From: an uncultured Flavobacteriaceae bacterium
Lineage (GTDB): Bacteria; Bacteroidota; Bacteroidia; Flavobacteriales; Flavobacteriaceae
Assembly (NCBI GenBank): GCA_913052425.1
Contig: CAJXEG010000076.1
Location: forward strand, 1-6,774
Direction: 5' to 3'
DNA length: 6,774 bases
Both the position numbers and the translations under genes were made by a program. The notes beneath the pieces are model-generated. The model was given only the letters and a program-made list of their open reading frames with translations, was not told the origin of the DNA and searched no databases. Below are positions 1 through 6,750 of this stretch, in pieces (position 1 is the stretch's first letter; every line of letters begins with the position of its first letter).

Positions 1-279
1 AAAGGATTCCAAGGAGCACTCTTTTACAACGTCCAAGGAAAAACATTACAAGTTGTAGGAAACGGTTTTTACCCAGATGTATACACCATGCCATTTAATA
101 GTCTTAACTTTAACATTATTAAACAACTTAAAAAGAACAGAACGTTGACTTTGAAAGTGACCAACCTTTTGAATGATAAACGAGAGAGTAATTTTATTGG
201 CTTTAATGAAGAGCGAAAGTATTTTAGTCTTCGTCATATAGGAAGGACCTTTTCTTTTAGTTATGCTGTTAGATTTTAA
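1..279 (+). CDS. TonB-dependent receptor, C-terminal fragment (5' end outside window)
   Basis: This is the last 92 codons of a gene that enters from the left edge in frame 1 and ends with TAA at 277-279. The residues alternate polar and hydrophobic as in outer-membrane beta strands. The stretch LTLKVTNLLND is the segment typical near the end of TonB-dependent receptors, and the protein ends in FSFSYAVRF, with the terminal aromatic residue needed for insertion by the BAM machinery. Family knowledge: such receptors import bulky or scarce ligands across the outer membrane using TonB-ExbBD energy. The plug domain, TonB box and any SusD partner lie outside the window, so the ligand cannot be read. 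A phosphate permease begins 14 bp downstream, which suggests co-transcription and possibly a phosphorus-containing ligand (inference). Another 22-strand-type barrel without a plug is possible but less likely. Confidence 0.85.
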   Translation, partial: KGFQGALFYNVQGKTLQVVGNGFYPDVYTMPFNSLNFNIIKQLKKNRTLTLKVTNLLNDKRESNFIGFNEERKYFSLRHIGRTFSFSYAVRF

Positions 280-293
280 TACATAAATATTTT

Positions 294-2561
294 TTGGAAA
301 ACATTTACTTATACATTGTTGTTTTATTAAGTCTGTTAGCAATCGGTGACTTAATAGTTGGAGTAAGTAACGACGCAGTAAATTTTCTTAATTCTGCCAT
401 TGGTTCAAAAGCCATTTCCTTTAGAAACATAATGATCTTTGCGAGTTTGGGAATTGCCTTGGGAGCCTTGTTCTCCAGTGGTATGATGGAGGTTGCCCGT
501 AAGGGAATTTTCAATCCTGGAGCCTTTAATTTTCAAGAAATCATCTACATTTTTATGGCGGTGATGCTGACCGATATACTGCTGTTGGATTTTTTCAATA
601 CCCTGGGAATGCCTACCTCTACTACAGTATCTATCGTTTTTGAATTGTTGGGAGCCGCTGTGGTCATGTCACTGATTAAAATCTTTTCGGATTCAGGCAA
701 TCTGATGGAGTTGTCCACCTTCATCAATACGGAGAAGGCCACTCAAATCATTTTGGGAATTTTACTCTCCGTTTTTATAGCCTTTACCATTGGAGCTGTG
801 GTGCAATGGGTATCTAGAGCACTGCTCACCCATGATTTTCTTCATAAATCAAAATTGATTAATTCTCTTTTTGGAGGTTTGTCGCTTGCGGCCATCAGTA
901 ATTTTATTTTAATCAAAGGCATTAAGGGAACCCCCTACGCCGGGATTGAATTTGACACGTTCGATGGTTTAACGATCAATGCCTTTCTTGAAGCCAATGC
1001 GTTTTTGGTCAACCTGTTCAGTCTATTTTTTTGGTATTTGTTCTCTTATTTTTTGATGAAAGTATTTAAGGTTGACATTTATAAGGTCATCATCGGAGTT
1101 GGAACTTTTGCGTTGGCACTGGCTTTTGCAGGTAACGATTTGGTCAATTTTATTGGCGTTCCTGTTGCAGCTTTTCAGTCCTACGAAGCATGGGCCAGTT
1201 CCGGAATCGCTGCAAATGAGTTCAGTATGAGCGTACTTTCCAATAAAGTTCCTACTCCAACTATTTTTCTTTTGGGATCGGGCTTGATTATGGTGCTCAC
1301 TTTGTGGTTTTCCTCAAAAGCCAAAAAAGTCGTCAAAACCTCTCTTGACCTTTCTGATCAAAACGATATTAAAGAACGTTTTCGTCCCAATTTTTTATCC
1401 CGACTATTGGTTCGGTTTTTTGTGGGGTTAAATCAATATTTTTCCAACCTATTTCCAGCTGTTATTTCCAAAAAAATTAGTGGTTCTTTCGAAATCACTG
1501 CTGACAGGTCAGCCGTCAAAGATCCGGATGCCCCCTCTTTTGATACCCTAAGGGCCTCTATCAACCTGACCGTAGCAGCCATTTTAATTTCCATTGCCAC
1601 CTCTCTTAAGTTGCCATTGTCCACTACTTATGTAACCTTTATGGTGACCATGGGAACTTCCTTGGCAGATCGCGCTTGGGGAACAGACAGTGCTGTGTAC
1701 CGTGTGGCGGGCGTGATCAATGTGATTGGCGGTTGGTTTTTTACTGCCTTGAGTGCCTTCTTGGTTTGTGGGGGAATTGTCTATCTCATTCATTGGGGTG
1801 GGTTTACGGCCATTCTTGTGATTTTGGGTATCATACTGCTGTTGATTTCCAGAAACTTTATCAACCACAGAAGAGAAACTAAAGAAAGACAGCAAGGGAA
1901 ACTCCTCAGTCCTCAAAGCGATTCCTACAGAGGCATTATTGAGGAGAGTGTGATGAATATTTCTAATGTAATTGGTAATACCTATGAGATATACGCCTAT
2001 ACCATTCGAGGTTTATCCAACAATGACTTGAGAACCCTTTCCAATGCCAAAAAAAATGCAGATGAACTGTTTGTTGAGGTTAATGATATGAAAAATGGTA
2101 TTTATTATTTTCTCAAACGTATTAAGAAAACCAGTGTACCTGCCAGCCGTTTCTATATTTCCTTGTTGGGTATTATGTCAGATCTTATCGAAGACCTGAT
2201 ATACATTTCCAACGAAAGCCATAAGCATATTAACAACAATCACAGTCCTCTTAGGGCCCAGCAGATAAATGACCTGAATGAGATTTTTGAGTCCCTATCC
2301 TCGGTTTTCAAAGAGGGTATTGAAGCTTTTAATGTGCAGTTTAGTGATAAGGAATTCAATGATGTTTTGATGCAAAAGAAACAAAGCTTCGATTTGTTGA
2401 ACCAAAAAATCGACGATCAAATCCTAAGAATCGAAGGAGAAACAAGCCCCAAAAACACGGCACTTTATTTCAATATCCTGATCCGAACCAAAGATCTTAT
2501 CCTTCACAAGTTTGATTTGGTAGAAGAATTCTACAGAGTAAGTAAAAAAATAAAATCTTGA
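294..2561 (+). CDS. PiT-family inorganic phosphate transporter with C-terminal PhoU-like helical extension
   Basis: A 755-residue inner-membrane permease of the PiT (PHO4) family, which takes up phosphate with a coupling cation. Two inverted halves are visible. Half one has GVSNDAVNFLNS (23-34) and PTSTTV (107-112). Half two has GNDLVNF (280-286) and PLSTTY (441-446). About 11-12 hydrophobic segments lie between residues 3 and 521, with a hydrophilic loop near 341-420. Residues about 545-755 are charged and helical, resembling PhoU/DUF47-type Pit accessory proteins; this makes it longer than plain PiT proteins, which are usually about 400-550 residues. The start is TTG at 294: in that frame a stop lies at 270-272, there is no upstream ATG or GTG, and later ATGs would remove the first membrane helix and first signature. 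No Shine-Dalgarno sequence is seen. It starts 14 bp after the receptor gene, so it is probably in that operon. The family call is firm; the function of the C-terminal extension is inferred. Confidence 0.93.
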   Translation: MENIYLYIVVLLSLLAIGDLIVGVSNDAVNFLNSAIGSKAISFRNIMIFASLGIALGALFSSGMMEVARKGIFNPGAFNFQEIIYIFMAVMLTDILLLDFFNTLGMPTSTTVSIVFELLGAAVVMSLIKIFSDSGNLMELSTFINTEKATQIILGILLSVFIAFTIGAVVQWVSRALLTHDFLHKSKLINSLFGGLSLAAISNFILIKGIKGTPYAGIEFDTFDGLTINAFLEANAFLVNLFSLFFWYLFSYFLMKVFKVDIYKVIIGVGTFALALAFAGNDLVNFIGVPVAAFQSYEAWASSGIAANEFSMSVLSNKVPTPTIFLLGSGLIMVLTLWFSSKAKKVVKTSLDLSDQNDIKERFRPNFLSRLLVRFFVGLNQYFSNLFPAVISKKISGSFEITADRSAVKDPDAPSFDTLRASINLTVAAILISIATSLKLPLSTTYVTFMVTMGTSLADRAWGTDSAVYRVAGVINVIGGWFFTALSAFLVCGGIVYLIHWGGFTAILVILGIILLLISRNFINHRRETKERQQGKLLSPQSDSYRGIIEESVMNISNVIGNTYEIYAYTIRGLSNNDLRTLSNAKKNADELFVEVNDMKNGIYYFLKRIKKTSVPASRFYISLLGIMSDLIEDLIYISNESHKHINNNHSPLRAQQINDLNEIFESLSSVFKEGIEAFNVQFSDKEFNDVLMQKKQSFDLLNQKIDDQILRIEGETSPKNTALYFNILIRTKDLILHKFDLVEEFYRVSKKIKS

Positions 2562-2563
2562 AA

Positions 2564-2578
2564 GCTTAAGGGCTAAGC
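2564..2578 (+). terminator. Weak stem-loop between convergent genes
   Basis: GCTTA (2564-2568) pairs with TAAGC (2574-2578) around a 5-nt loop, starting 3 nt after the permease stop codon. A short T run (2590-2594) follows only about 11 nt later, inside the end of the opposing gene. The stem is just 5 bp, so intrinsic termination is doubtful. It is the only hairpin I see in the 21-bp tail-to-tail gap. Confidence 0.2.
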
Positions 2579-2582
2579 GTGA

Positions 2583-2939
2583 TTAATTGTTTTTGGCGAT
2601 CATTTTTTTATCGCTGTTATTCCACTCCAGGACATTGATGATTTTGTTGTCTTCGTAGATCACTTCGATCAATTCGTTTCCTTTCCAAAAAAACCATTGA
2701 CCGTTTTTCATACCCATTTTGTAAGAACCCATAGCGGTTTTTTCCCCTGAATCTTGGTAGCTGATCCAGATGCCGTGGCGTTTTTTATCTTTAAAATATC
2801 CAGTTTGTGCGGTCTCTCCATTATCATGAAAAAATACAACTTTGGTAAGGTCACCTTCCTTTTCATACTTGGGTGCTTTACTTTCTTGTGCACTCAGTGT
2901 GAATGAAAACATTATTAATAGGACGGCTATATATTTCAT
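2583..2939 (-). CDS. Small secreted MORN-repeat protein (YwqK-like)
   Basis: An 118-residue protein with a signal peptide: Lys at position 2, a hydrophobic core at about 4-15, and probable cleavage in LSAQ after Ala17. It lacks the lipobox cysteine, so it is probably periplasmic or secreted rather than a lipoprotein. The mature part holds about three MORN-type units with the pattern Y/F-x3-G-E-x4-G-x-Y/F-x3-K-x2-G-x-W: roughly 34-57 (ending RHGIW), 58-82 (ending KNGQW) and a degenerate 83-102. This resembles proteins that databases label YwqK-family antitoxin, a name that reflects homology rather than shown activity; no toxin partner is nearby. MORN units usually make beta-hairpin ladders that bind lipid or protein. 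It converges on the permease gene and lies downstream of nrdA in the same direction, separated from it by a strong terminator, so it is probably transcribed on its own. Function unknown. Confidence 0.8.
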   Translation of the reverse strand: MKYIAVLLIMFSFTLSAQESKAPKYEKEGDLTKVVFFHDNGETAQTGYFKDKKRHGIWISYQDSGEKTAMGSYKMGMKNGQWFFWKGNELIEVIYEDNKIINVLEWNNSDKKMIAKNN

Positions 2940-2992
2940 TGTATTGGTATTCTAAATTCGCTGGCAAGTTACACAAATGTTCACTAAAAATA

Positions 2993-3014
2993 AACATTAA
3001 ATTAACATTAAATT
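2993..3014. repeat. Perfect tandem repeat of an 11-mer (AACATTAAATT x2)
   Basis: AACATTAAATT occurs at 2993-3003 and again at 3004-3014 with no spacer, and a degraded third copy may follow at about 3016-3026. It lies 54-75 bp upstream of the MORN gene start, where that gene's promoter should be. One-helical-turn (11-bp) spacing would suit a regulator bound to one DNA face, but the sequence is simple and AT-rich, so chance is plausible. Confidence 0.5.
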
Positions 3015-3060
3015 TACAATAAATACATAACCAGCTCATTATCAGTTAAATATACCGTAT

Positions 3061-3095
3061 AAAAAAACGCTTATCTAATTATAAATAAGCGTTTT
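3061..3095 (-). terminator. Rho-independent terminator of the nrdB-nrdA unit
   Basis: An 11-bp perfect stem (3064-3074 pairs with 3085-3095) with a 10-nt loop, GC-containing in its middle. Read on the minus strand it begins 16 nt past the nrdA stop codon and runs into seven consecutive T residues (3067 down to 3061), partly formed by the stem end. In the plus direction only four T follow, so it is directional and belongs to nrdA. It should insulate the MORN gene from nrd transcription. Confidence 0.85.
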
Positions 3096-3111
3096 AAGAA
3101 GTGAAAATGAA

Positions 3112-5592
3112 TTATGAGCCGCACATTAGACAATCATCATCTTCACTTTTTTTGGACTGTTCTAACATCTGTTTTAACTCGGCTGGGGTCAAGGGTTCTA
3201 CAGCAGCTGCGGGGTTGTTTTGGGCATTTACTCCAGCTCCAGCGATTGAAGTGGAGGTTGCACCTACGGGTTCTGATGCAGTGGAGGTTTGATCAGCTTC
3301 TTCTGTTTTTGTTTTTGCAGCTTTGGCATTGTCTAGTGTGAATTTGATTGCATCAACAGCAGATTTTGTCCTCAAATAATACATTCCTGTTTTGAGACCC
3401 GATTTCCAGGCATAAAAGTGCATTGAAGTCAATTTCGCCATGGTTGCCCCTTCCATAAACAAATTCAGGGATTGTGACTGATCTATAAAATAACCTCTGT
3501 GTCGGGACATATCGATGATGTCTTTCATACTCATTTCCCAAACGGTTCTGTACAATTCTTTGATGTCTTCCGGTATTCCCTGTATCTTTTGGATGGATCC
3601 ATTGGCTTGCATCAACTCTTGTTTCATGTCTTCATTCCACAACCCCAGATTGACCAGGTCTTCCAAGAGGTGCTTGTTGACCACGATAAACTCTCCGGAC
3701 AAAACCCTTCTGGTGTAAATATTTGATGTGTAAGGTTCAAAACATTCGTTGTTTCCTAGAATTTGAGAGGTCGATGCTGTGGGCATGGGCGCTACCAATA
3801 GAGAGTTTCTTACACCGTGTTTTTTTACATTCTTACGCAAATCTTTCCAATCCCATCTTCCGCTGAGTTCCTCGTCTTTGATGCCCCAAAGGTTGTGTTG
3901 GAATTCTCCTTTTGCTATGGGCGATCCTTTGTAGGTTTTGTAAGGGCCGTCTTTTTCCGCTTCCTCAACAGAGGCGGTAACTGCTGCAAAGTAGAGGGTT
4001 TCAAAAATTTCTTGATTTAAGGTTTTGGCTTCTTCACTGGTAAAAGGTAACCTCAATTTGATGAAAGTATCGGCCAAGCCTTGGACACCCAAACCTACCG
4101 GACGATGTCTCATATTGGAGTTTTCTGCCTCCTTTACCGGGTAATAGTTACGATCAATGACTCGGTTGAGATTTTTGGTGACCCTTTTGGTAACGTTAAA
4201 CAATTCTTGGTGATTGAACTTGCCCTCTTCCACAAACATCGGTAGTGCGATGGAAGCAAGATTACAAACAGCAACTTCGTCCTCTGAGGTATACTCCAAA
4301 ATTTCGGTACAGAGGTTGGAAGAACGAATGGTTCCTAAATTTTTCTGATTGGACTTTCTGTTGGCAGCGTCCTTATAGAGCATGTATGGGGTTCCCGTTT
4401 CAATTTGAGATTCCAAAATTTTGTCCCAAAGTTCGCGAGCTTGGATGGTTCTTCTACCTTTACCCTCTTTTTCGTATTTGATGTAGAGTTTTTCAAAGTC
4501 TTCACCATGACAATCATAAAGTCCCGGACACTCGTTGGGACACATCAATGTCCAAGAGGCATTTTCTTCTACACGCTTCATGAATAGATCCGAAATCCAC
4601 ATGGCATAGAACAAATCTCTTGCACGCATTTCTTCTTTACCGTGGTTTTTCTTTAATTCAAGAAAATCAAAAATATCGGCGTGCCATGGTTCGACATAGA
4701 TTGCAAAAGATCCTTTTCTTTTTCCCCCTCCTTGATCTACGTAGCGAGCAGTATCATTGAAAACCCTGAGCATGGGGACAATACCATTGGAGGTACCGTT
4801 GGTTCCGGCGATATAGGAGCCGGTGGCTCGGATGTTGTGAATAGAAAGCCCTATCCCGCCAGCCGATTGGGAGATTTTGGCTGTTTGCTTGAGGGTATCA
4901 TAAATCCCGTCAATGCTGTCGTCCTTCATGGTCAACAGAAAACAAGAGGACATTTGGGGTTTGGGTGTACCGGAGTTAAAAAGAGTGGGTGTTGCATGGG
5001 TAAAATACCGCTTGGACATCAATTCATAGGTCTCAAAAGCAGCCTCTAAGTCATTGAGGTGAATACCGATGGAAACCCGCATTAACATGTGTTGCGGACG
5101 CTCTACAATCTGACCGTTAAGCTTTAACAAATAGGAACGTTCCAGAGTTTTAAAGCCAAAAAAGTCATATCCGAAATCCCTGTTGTAGATGATATTTGAA
5201 TCGATCTGGTCTGCATTTTCCTCAATGATTTTATAAACTTCATCGGAGAGCAATGGCGCTTTTTTACCGGTTCTGGGGTTGACATATTCATAAAGGTCTT
5301 TCATCGTAGCCGAGAAAGATTTTTTGGTGTTTTTATGTAGGTTGGAAACAGAAATTCTTGCTGCCAATTGTGCGTAGTCGGGATGGGTGGTGGTCATGGT
5401 GGCTGCGATCTCAGCGGCAAGGTTATCCAATTCTGAGGTAGTAACCCCATCATAAAGCCCTTCGATTACCCTCATGGCTACCCGGACCGGGTCAACCAAT
5501 GGATTCAATCCATAGTTGAGTTTTCTGATACGAGCCGTAATCTTATCAAACATTATTGGCTCTTTACGCCCATCTCTTTTTACTACATACAT
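3112..5592 (-). CDS. nrdA: Ribonucleoside-diphosphate reductase large (alpha) subunit, class Ia
   Basis: An 826-residue cytoplasmic catalytic subunit that reduces ribonucleoside diphosphates to deoxy forms using a radical supplied by NrdB. In order: an ATP-cone at about 1-90 ([16 protein letters not shown]) for overall activity control; the ten-stranded barrel, with active-site disulfide cysteines Cys217 (SSCFLL) and Cys443 (AVCNLAS); thiyl Cys428 with Asn426 and Glu430 in SSNLCTE; the radical-path pair Tyr738-Tyr739 (GMYYLRT); and a C-terminal swinging tail ending CLMCGS, whose CxxC (821, 824) re-reduces the active site. Motifs such as [22 protein letters not shown] and [12 protein letters not shown] match, as I recall them, the eukaryotic RRM1 type more closely than E. 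coli NrdA. An Ala/Thr/Ser/Glu-rich linker (about 757-820) precedes the tail. The ATG at 5592 begins the ATP-cone directly. It follows nrdB by 92 bp on the same strand. No residue I checked is missing. Confidence 0.98.
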   Translation of the reverse strand: MYVVKRDGRKEPIMFDKITARIRKLNYGLNPLVDPVRVAMRVIEGLYDGVTTSELDNLAAEIAATMTTTHPDYAQLAARISVSNLHKNTKKSFSATMKDLYEYVNPRTGKKAPLLSDEVYKIIEENADQIDSNIIYNRDFGYDFFGFKTLERSYLLKLNGQIVERPQHMLMRVSIGIHLNDLEAAFETYELMSKRYFTHATPTLFNSGTPKPQMSSCFLLTMKDDSIDGIYDTLKQTAKISQSAGGIGLSIHNIRATGSYIAGTNGTSNGIVPMLRVFNDTARYVDQGGGKRKGSFAIYVEPWHADIFDFLELKKNHGKEEMRARDLFYAMWISDLFMKRVEENASWTLMCPNECPGLYDCHGEDFEKLYIKYEKEGKGRRTIQARELWDKILESQIETGTPYMLYKDAANRKSNQKNLGTIRSSNLCTEILEYTSEDEVAVCNLASIALPMFVEEGKFNHQELFNVTKRVTKNLNRVIDRNYYPVKEAENSNMRHRPVGLGVQGLADTFIKLRLPFTSEEAKTLNQEIFETLYFAAVTASVEEAEKDGPYKTYKGSPIAKGEFQHNLWGIKDEELSGRWDWKDLRKNVKKHGVRNSLLVAPMPTASTSQILGNNECFEPYTSNIYTRRVLSGEFIVVNKHLLEDLVNLGLWNEDMKQELMQANGSIQKIQGIPEDIKELYRTVWEMSMKDIIDMSRHRGYFIDQSQSLNLFMEGATMAKLTSMHFYAWKSGLKTGMYYLRTKSAVDAIKFTLDNAKAAKTKTEEADQTSTASEPVGATSTSIAGAGVNAQNNPAAAVEPLTPAELKQMLEQSKKSEDDDCLMCGS

Positions 5593-5684
5593 AGATTTCT
5601 ATTTTAAAATTAAATTAAAATAAGAACCCAAAAGGGTCTATTTATTGAGGTACTGGGTTGGGGTTGGGGCGACTGATCCTCAGA
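5593..5684 (-). other. nrdB-nrdA spacer with G/C-tract repeat, small hairpin and AT-rich leader
   Basis: This 92-bp spacer follows the nrdB TAG. On the plus strand it holds GG (5649-5650), GGG (5655-5657), GGGG (5660-5663) and GGGG (5666-5669), so the mRNA carries CCCCAACCCCAACCC. Downstream in the mRNA is a small ACCC-TTTT-GGGT hairpin (5626-5637), then a run of only A and T (5600-5622) containing the palindrome ATTTTAAAAT (5601-5610), 8-17 nt before the nrdA start. There is no Shine-Dalgarno sequence, as is usual in Bacteroidota. I see no convincing promoter, so nrdA probably relies on read-through from nrdB. Confidence 0.6.
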
Positions 5685-6662
5685 CTAGAAATCTGCGTCA
5701 GTGGTAAATTGCGTTTCCTCTTTTTCGTTGTTGAGCACACCTGCTTTTTGGTATTCAGAAACACGCTTTTCAAAAAAGTTGGTTTTACCCTGAAGTGAGA
5801 TCATGTCCATAAAGTCAAATGGATTGGTCACGTTGTGCTTCTTTTCACAGCCCAACTCAACGAGTAAACGATCTGTTACAAACTCCAAATATTGTGTCAT
5901 CAACTTGGCATTCATACCGATTAAACTGACGGGTAATGATTCCGTAATGAACTCCCGCTCTATTCTTAAGGCATCCAGGATGATTTCCTCAATCCTTTCT
6001 TTGGGAACTTTGTTCACCAGGTGCTTATTATGAAGGTGTACCGCAAAGTCACAGTGGACTCCTTCGTCTCTGGAGATTAACTCGTTAGAGAAAGTAAGAC
6101 CTGGCATCAAACCTCTTTTTTTAAGCCAGAATATTGAACAAAACGCACCGGAGAAGAAAATACCCTCTACCGCAGCAAAAGCAATCAACCTCTCGGCAAA
6201 GGAGTCGGAATCAATCCAACGTAAAGCCCAATCGGCTTTCTTTTTGATGGCTGGAAAAACTTCAATCGCTTTGAATAATTTTGTTTTTTCAACCTCGTCT
6301 TTGACATAGGTGTCGATCAAAAGAGAATATGTTTCAGAATGGATGTTTTCCATCATGATTTGGAAACCATAGAAAAATTTAGCCTCCGAATATTGAACTT
6401 CGTTGACAAAATTTTCTGCTAAATTTTCATTTACGATTCCATCTGAAGCTGCAAAAAAGGCCAAAATGTGTTTGATGAAATATTTTTCATCGTCACTCAA
6501 CTTGGTATTCCAATCGTTTAGATCTTGATGTAAATCGATTTCTTCAGCTGTCCAAAAACTCGCCTCCATCTTTTTGTACCATTCCCAAATATCGTGGTGT
6601 TGAATGGGAAATATTACAAATCTATTTTCGTTTTCTTGAAGGATTGGTTCTACAGCTGCCAT
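5685..6662 (-). CDS. nrdB: Ribonucleoside-diphosphate reductase small (beta) subunit, class Ia
   Basis: A 325-residue cytoplasmic ferritin-like helical protein that makes and stores the tyrosyl radical for NrdA. The complete ligand set is visible: Asp74 (AFFAASDG), Glu105 and His108 (MENIHSETY), Glu166 (AAVEGIFF), Glu200 and His203 (SRDEGVH). The radical tyrosine is Tyr112, at the expected spacing of 7 from the Glu105 ligand. Trp37 (SFWTAEE) and Tyr304 (SEYQKAG) fit the electron/radical transfer path. The C-terminus FTTDADF is the docking peptide for NrdA, almost the same as FTLDADF of the human subunit, and marks the eukaryote-like group. Having Tyr112 argues against the Mn/Fe class Ic type. 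It is the first gene of the pair and its ATG at 6662 gives the usual short N-terminus. A candidate promoter, dyad and DnaA-box-like sites lie in the 112 bp upstream. Confidence 0.98.
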   Translation of the reverse strand: MAAVEPILQENENRFVIFPIQHHDIWEWYKKMEASFWTAEEIDLHQDLNDWNTKLSDDEKYFIKHILAFFAASDGIVNENLAENFVNEVQYSEAKFFYGFQIMMENIHSETYSLLIDTYVKDEVEKTKLFKAIEVFPAIKKKADWALRWIDSDSFAERLIAFAAVEGIFFSGAFCSIFWLKKRGLMPGLTFSNELISRDEGVHCDFAVHLHNKHLVNKVPKERIEEIILDALRIEREFITESLPVSLIGMNAKLMTQYLEFVTDRLLVELGCEKKHNVTNPFDFMDMISLQGKTNFFEKRVSEYQKAGVLNNEKEETQFTTDADF

Positions 6663-6690
6663 TTAATCTTTTCTTTATTAGTTATCGTAT

Positions 6691-6705
6691 TTTGTTCACA
6701 ACAAA
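6691..6705. promoter_or_regulatory. 15-bp dyad upstream of nrdB (TTTGTT-CAC-AACAAA)
   Basis: Six-base arms (6691-6696 and 6700-6705) are perfectly complementary around a 3-nt centre, placed 29-43 bp before the nrdB start. With the candidate promoter listed separately it would fall in the 5' leader, where a bound repressor could block transcription. It does not look like the NrdR box as I recall it. The arms are short and AT-rich, so this is a candidate only. Confidence 0.35.
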
Positions 6706-6721
6706 GATTCTAAAATGTTAT

Positions 6722-6750
6722 CAAAAATGAAAGACATACTTTTCCACAAA
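6722..6750 (-). promoter_or_regulatory. Candidate Bacteroidota-type promoter of nrdB
   Basis: On the minus strand TTTG (6750-6747) is followed after 17 nt by CATTTTTG (6729-6722). The flavobacterial consensus is TTG, 17-19 nt, TAnnTTTG, so only the first T of the -7 element differs. Transcription would begin near 6715, giving a leader of about 53 nt. A DnaA-box-like 9-mer overlaps the -33 element. No better match was seen in the available upstream region, but further promoters could lie beyond the window. Confidence 0.4.
6740..6748 (+). promoter_or_regulatory. DnaA-box-like 9-mer upstream of nrdB
   Basis: TTTTCCACA fits the relaxed DnaA-box pattern TTWTNCACA exactly. It sits 78 bp upstream of the nrdB start and overlaps the candidate -33 element. 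A second copy with one deviation, TTGTTCACA, is at 6692-6700 in the same orientation, 48 bp away. DnaA control of the nrdAB promoter is established in E. coli; transfer to this organism is inference. Confidence 0.35.

Noticed and set aside
46..342. Open frame of 98 codons on the minus strand across the receptor end and permease start
   Set aside because: It is antisense to two clearly coding frames, lacks family features, and spans their junction.
1584..1916. Open frames on both strands inside the permease gene (minus 1584-1916, plus 1676-1882)
   Set aside because: The permease frame is continuous and conserved here, through the second STT motif and last helices; these are shadow frames.
2583..2939. 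Possible toxin-antitoxin module implied by YwqK-like MORN repeats
   Set aside because: There is no toxin-like partner on either side, and the protein has a signal peptide, so the label is only a family name.
2974..2981. AACATTTG (minus strand) as a -7 promoter element for the MORN gene
   Set aside because: One base from TAnnTTTG but no TTG at 17-19 nt upstream, so I do not call it a promoter.
4681..5049. Open frame of 122 codons on the plus strand opposite nrdA
   Set aside because: It lies wholly antisense to a well-supported gene, has no recognisable domain and a composition expected from the reverse of conserved codons. The other plus-strand frames over nrdA and nrdB are rejected for the same reason.
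5626..5637. ACCC-AAAA-GGGT hairpin as a terminator between nrdB and nrdA
   Set aside because: The stem is only 4-5 bp and is followed by mixed A/T sequence rather than a clean T run; the two subunits are expected to be co-expressed.
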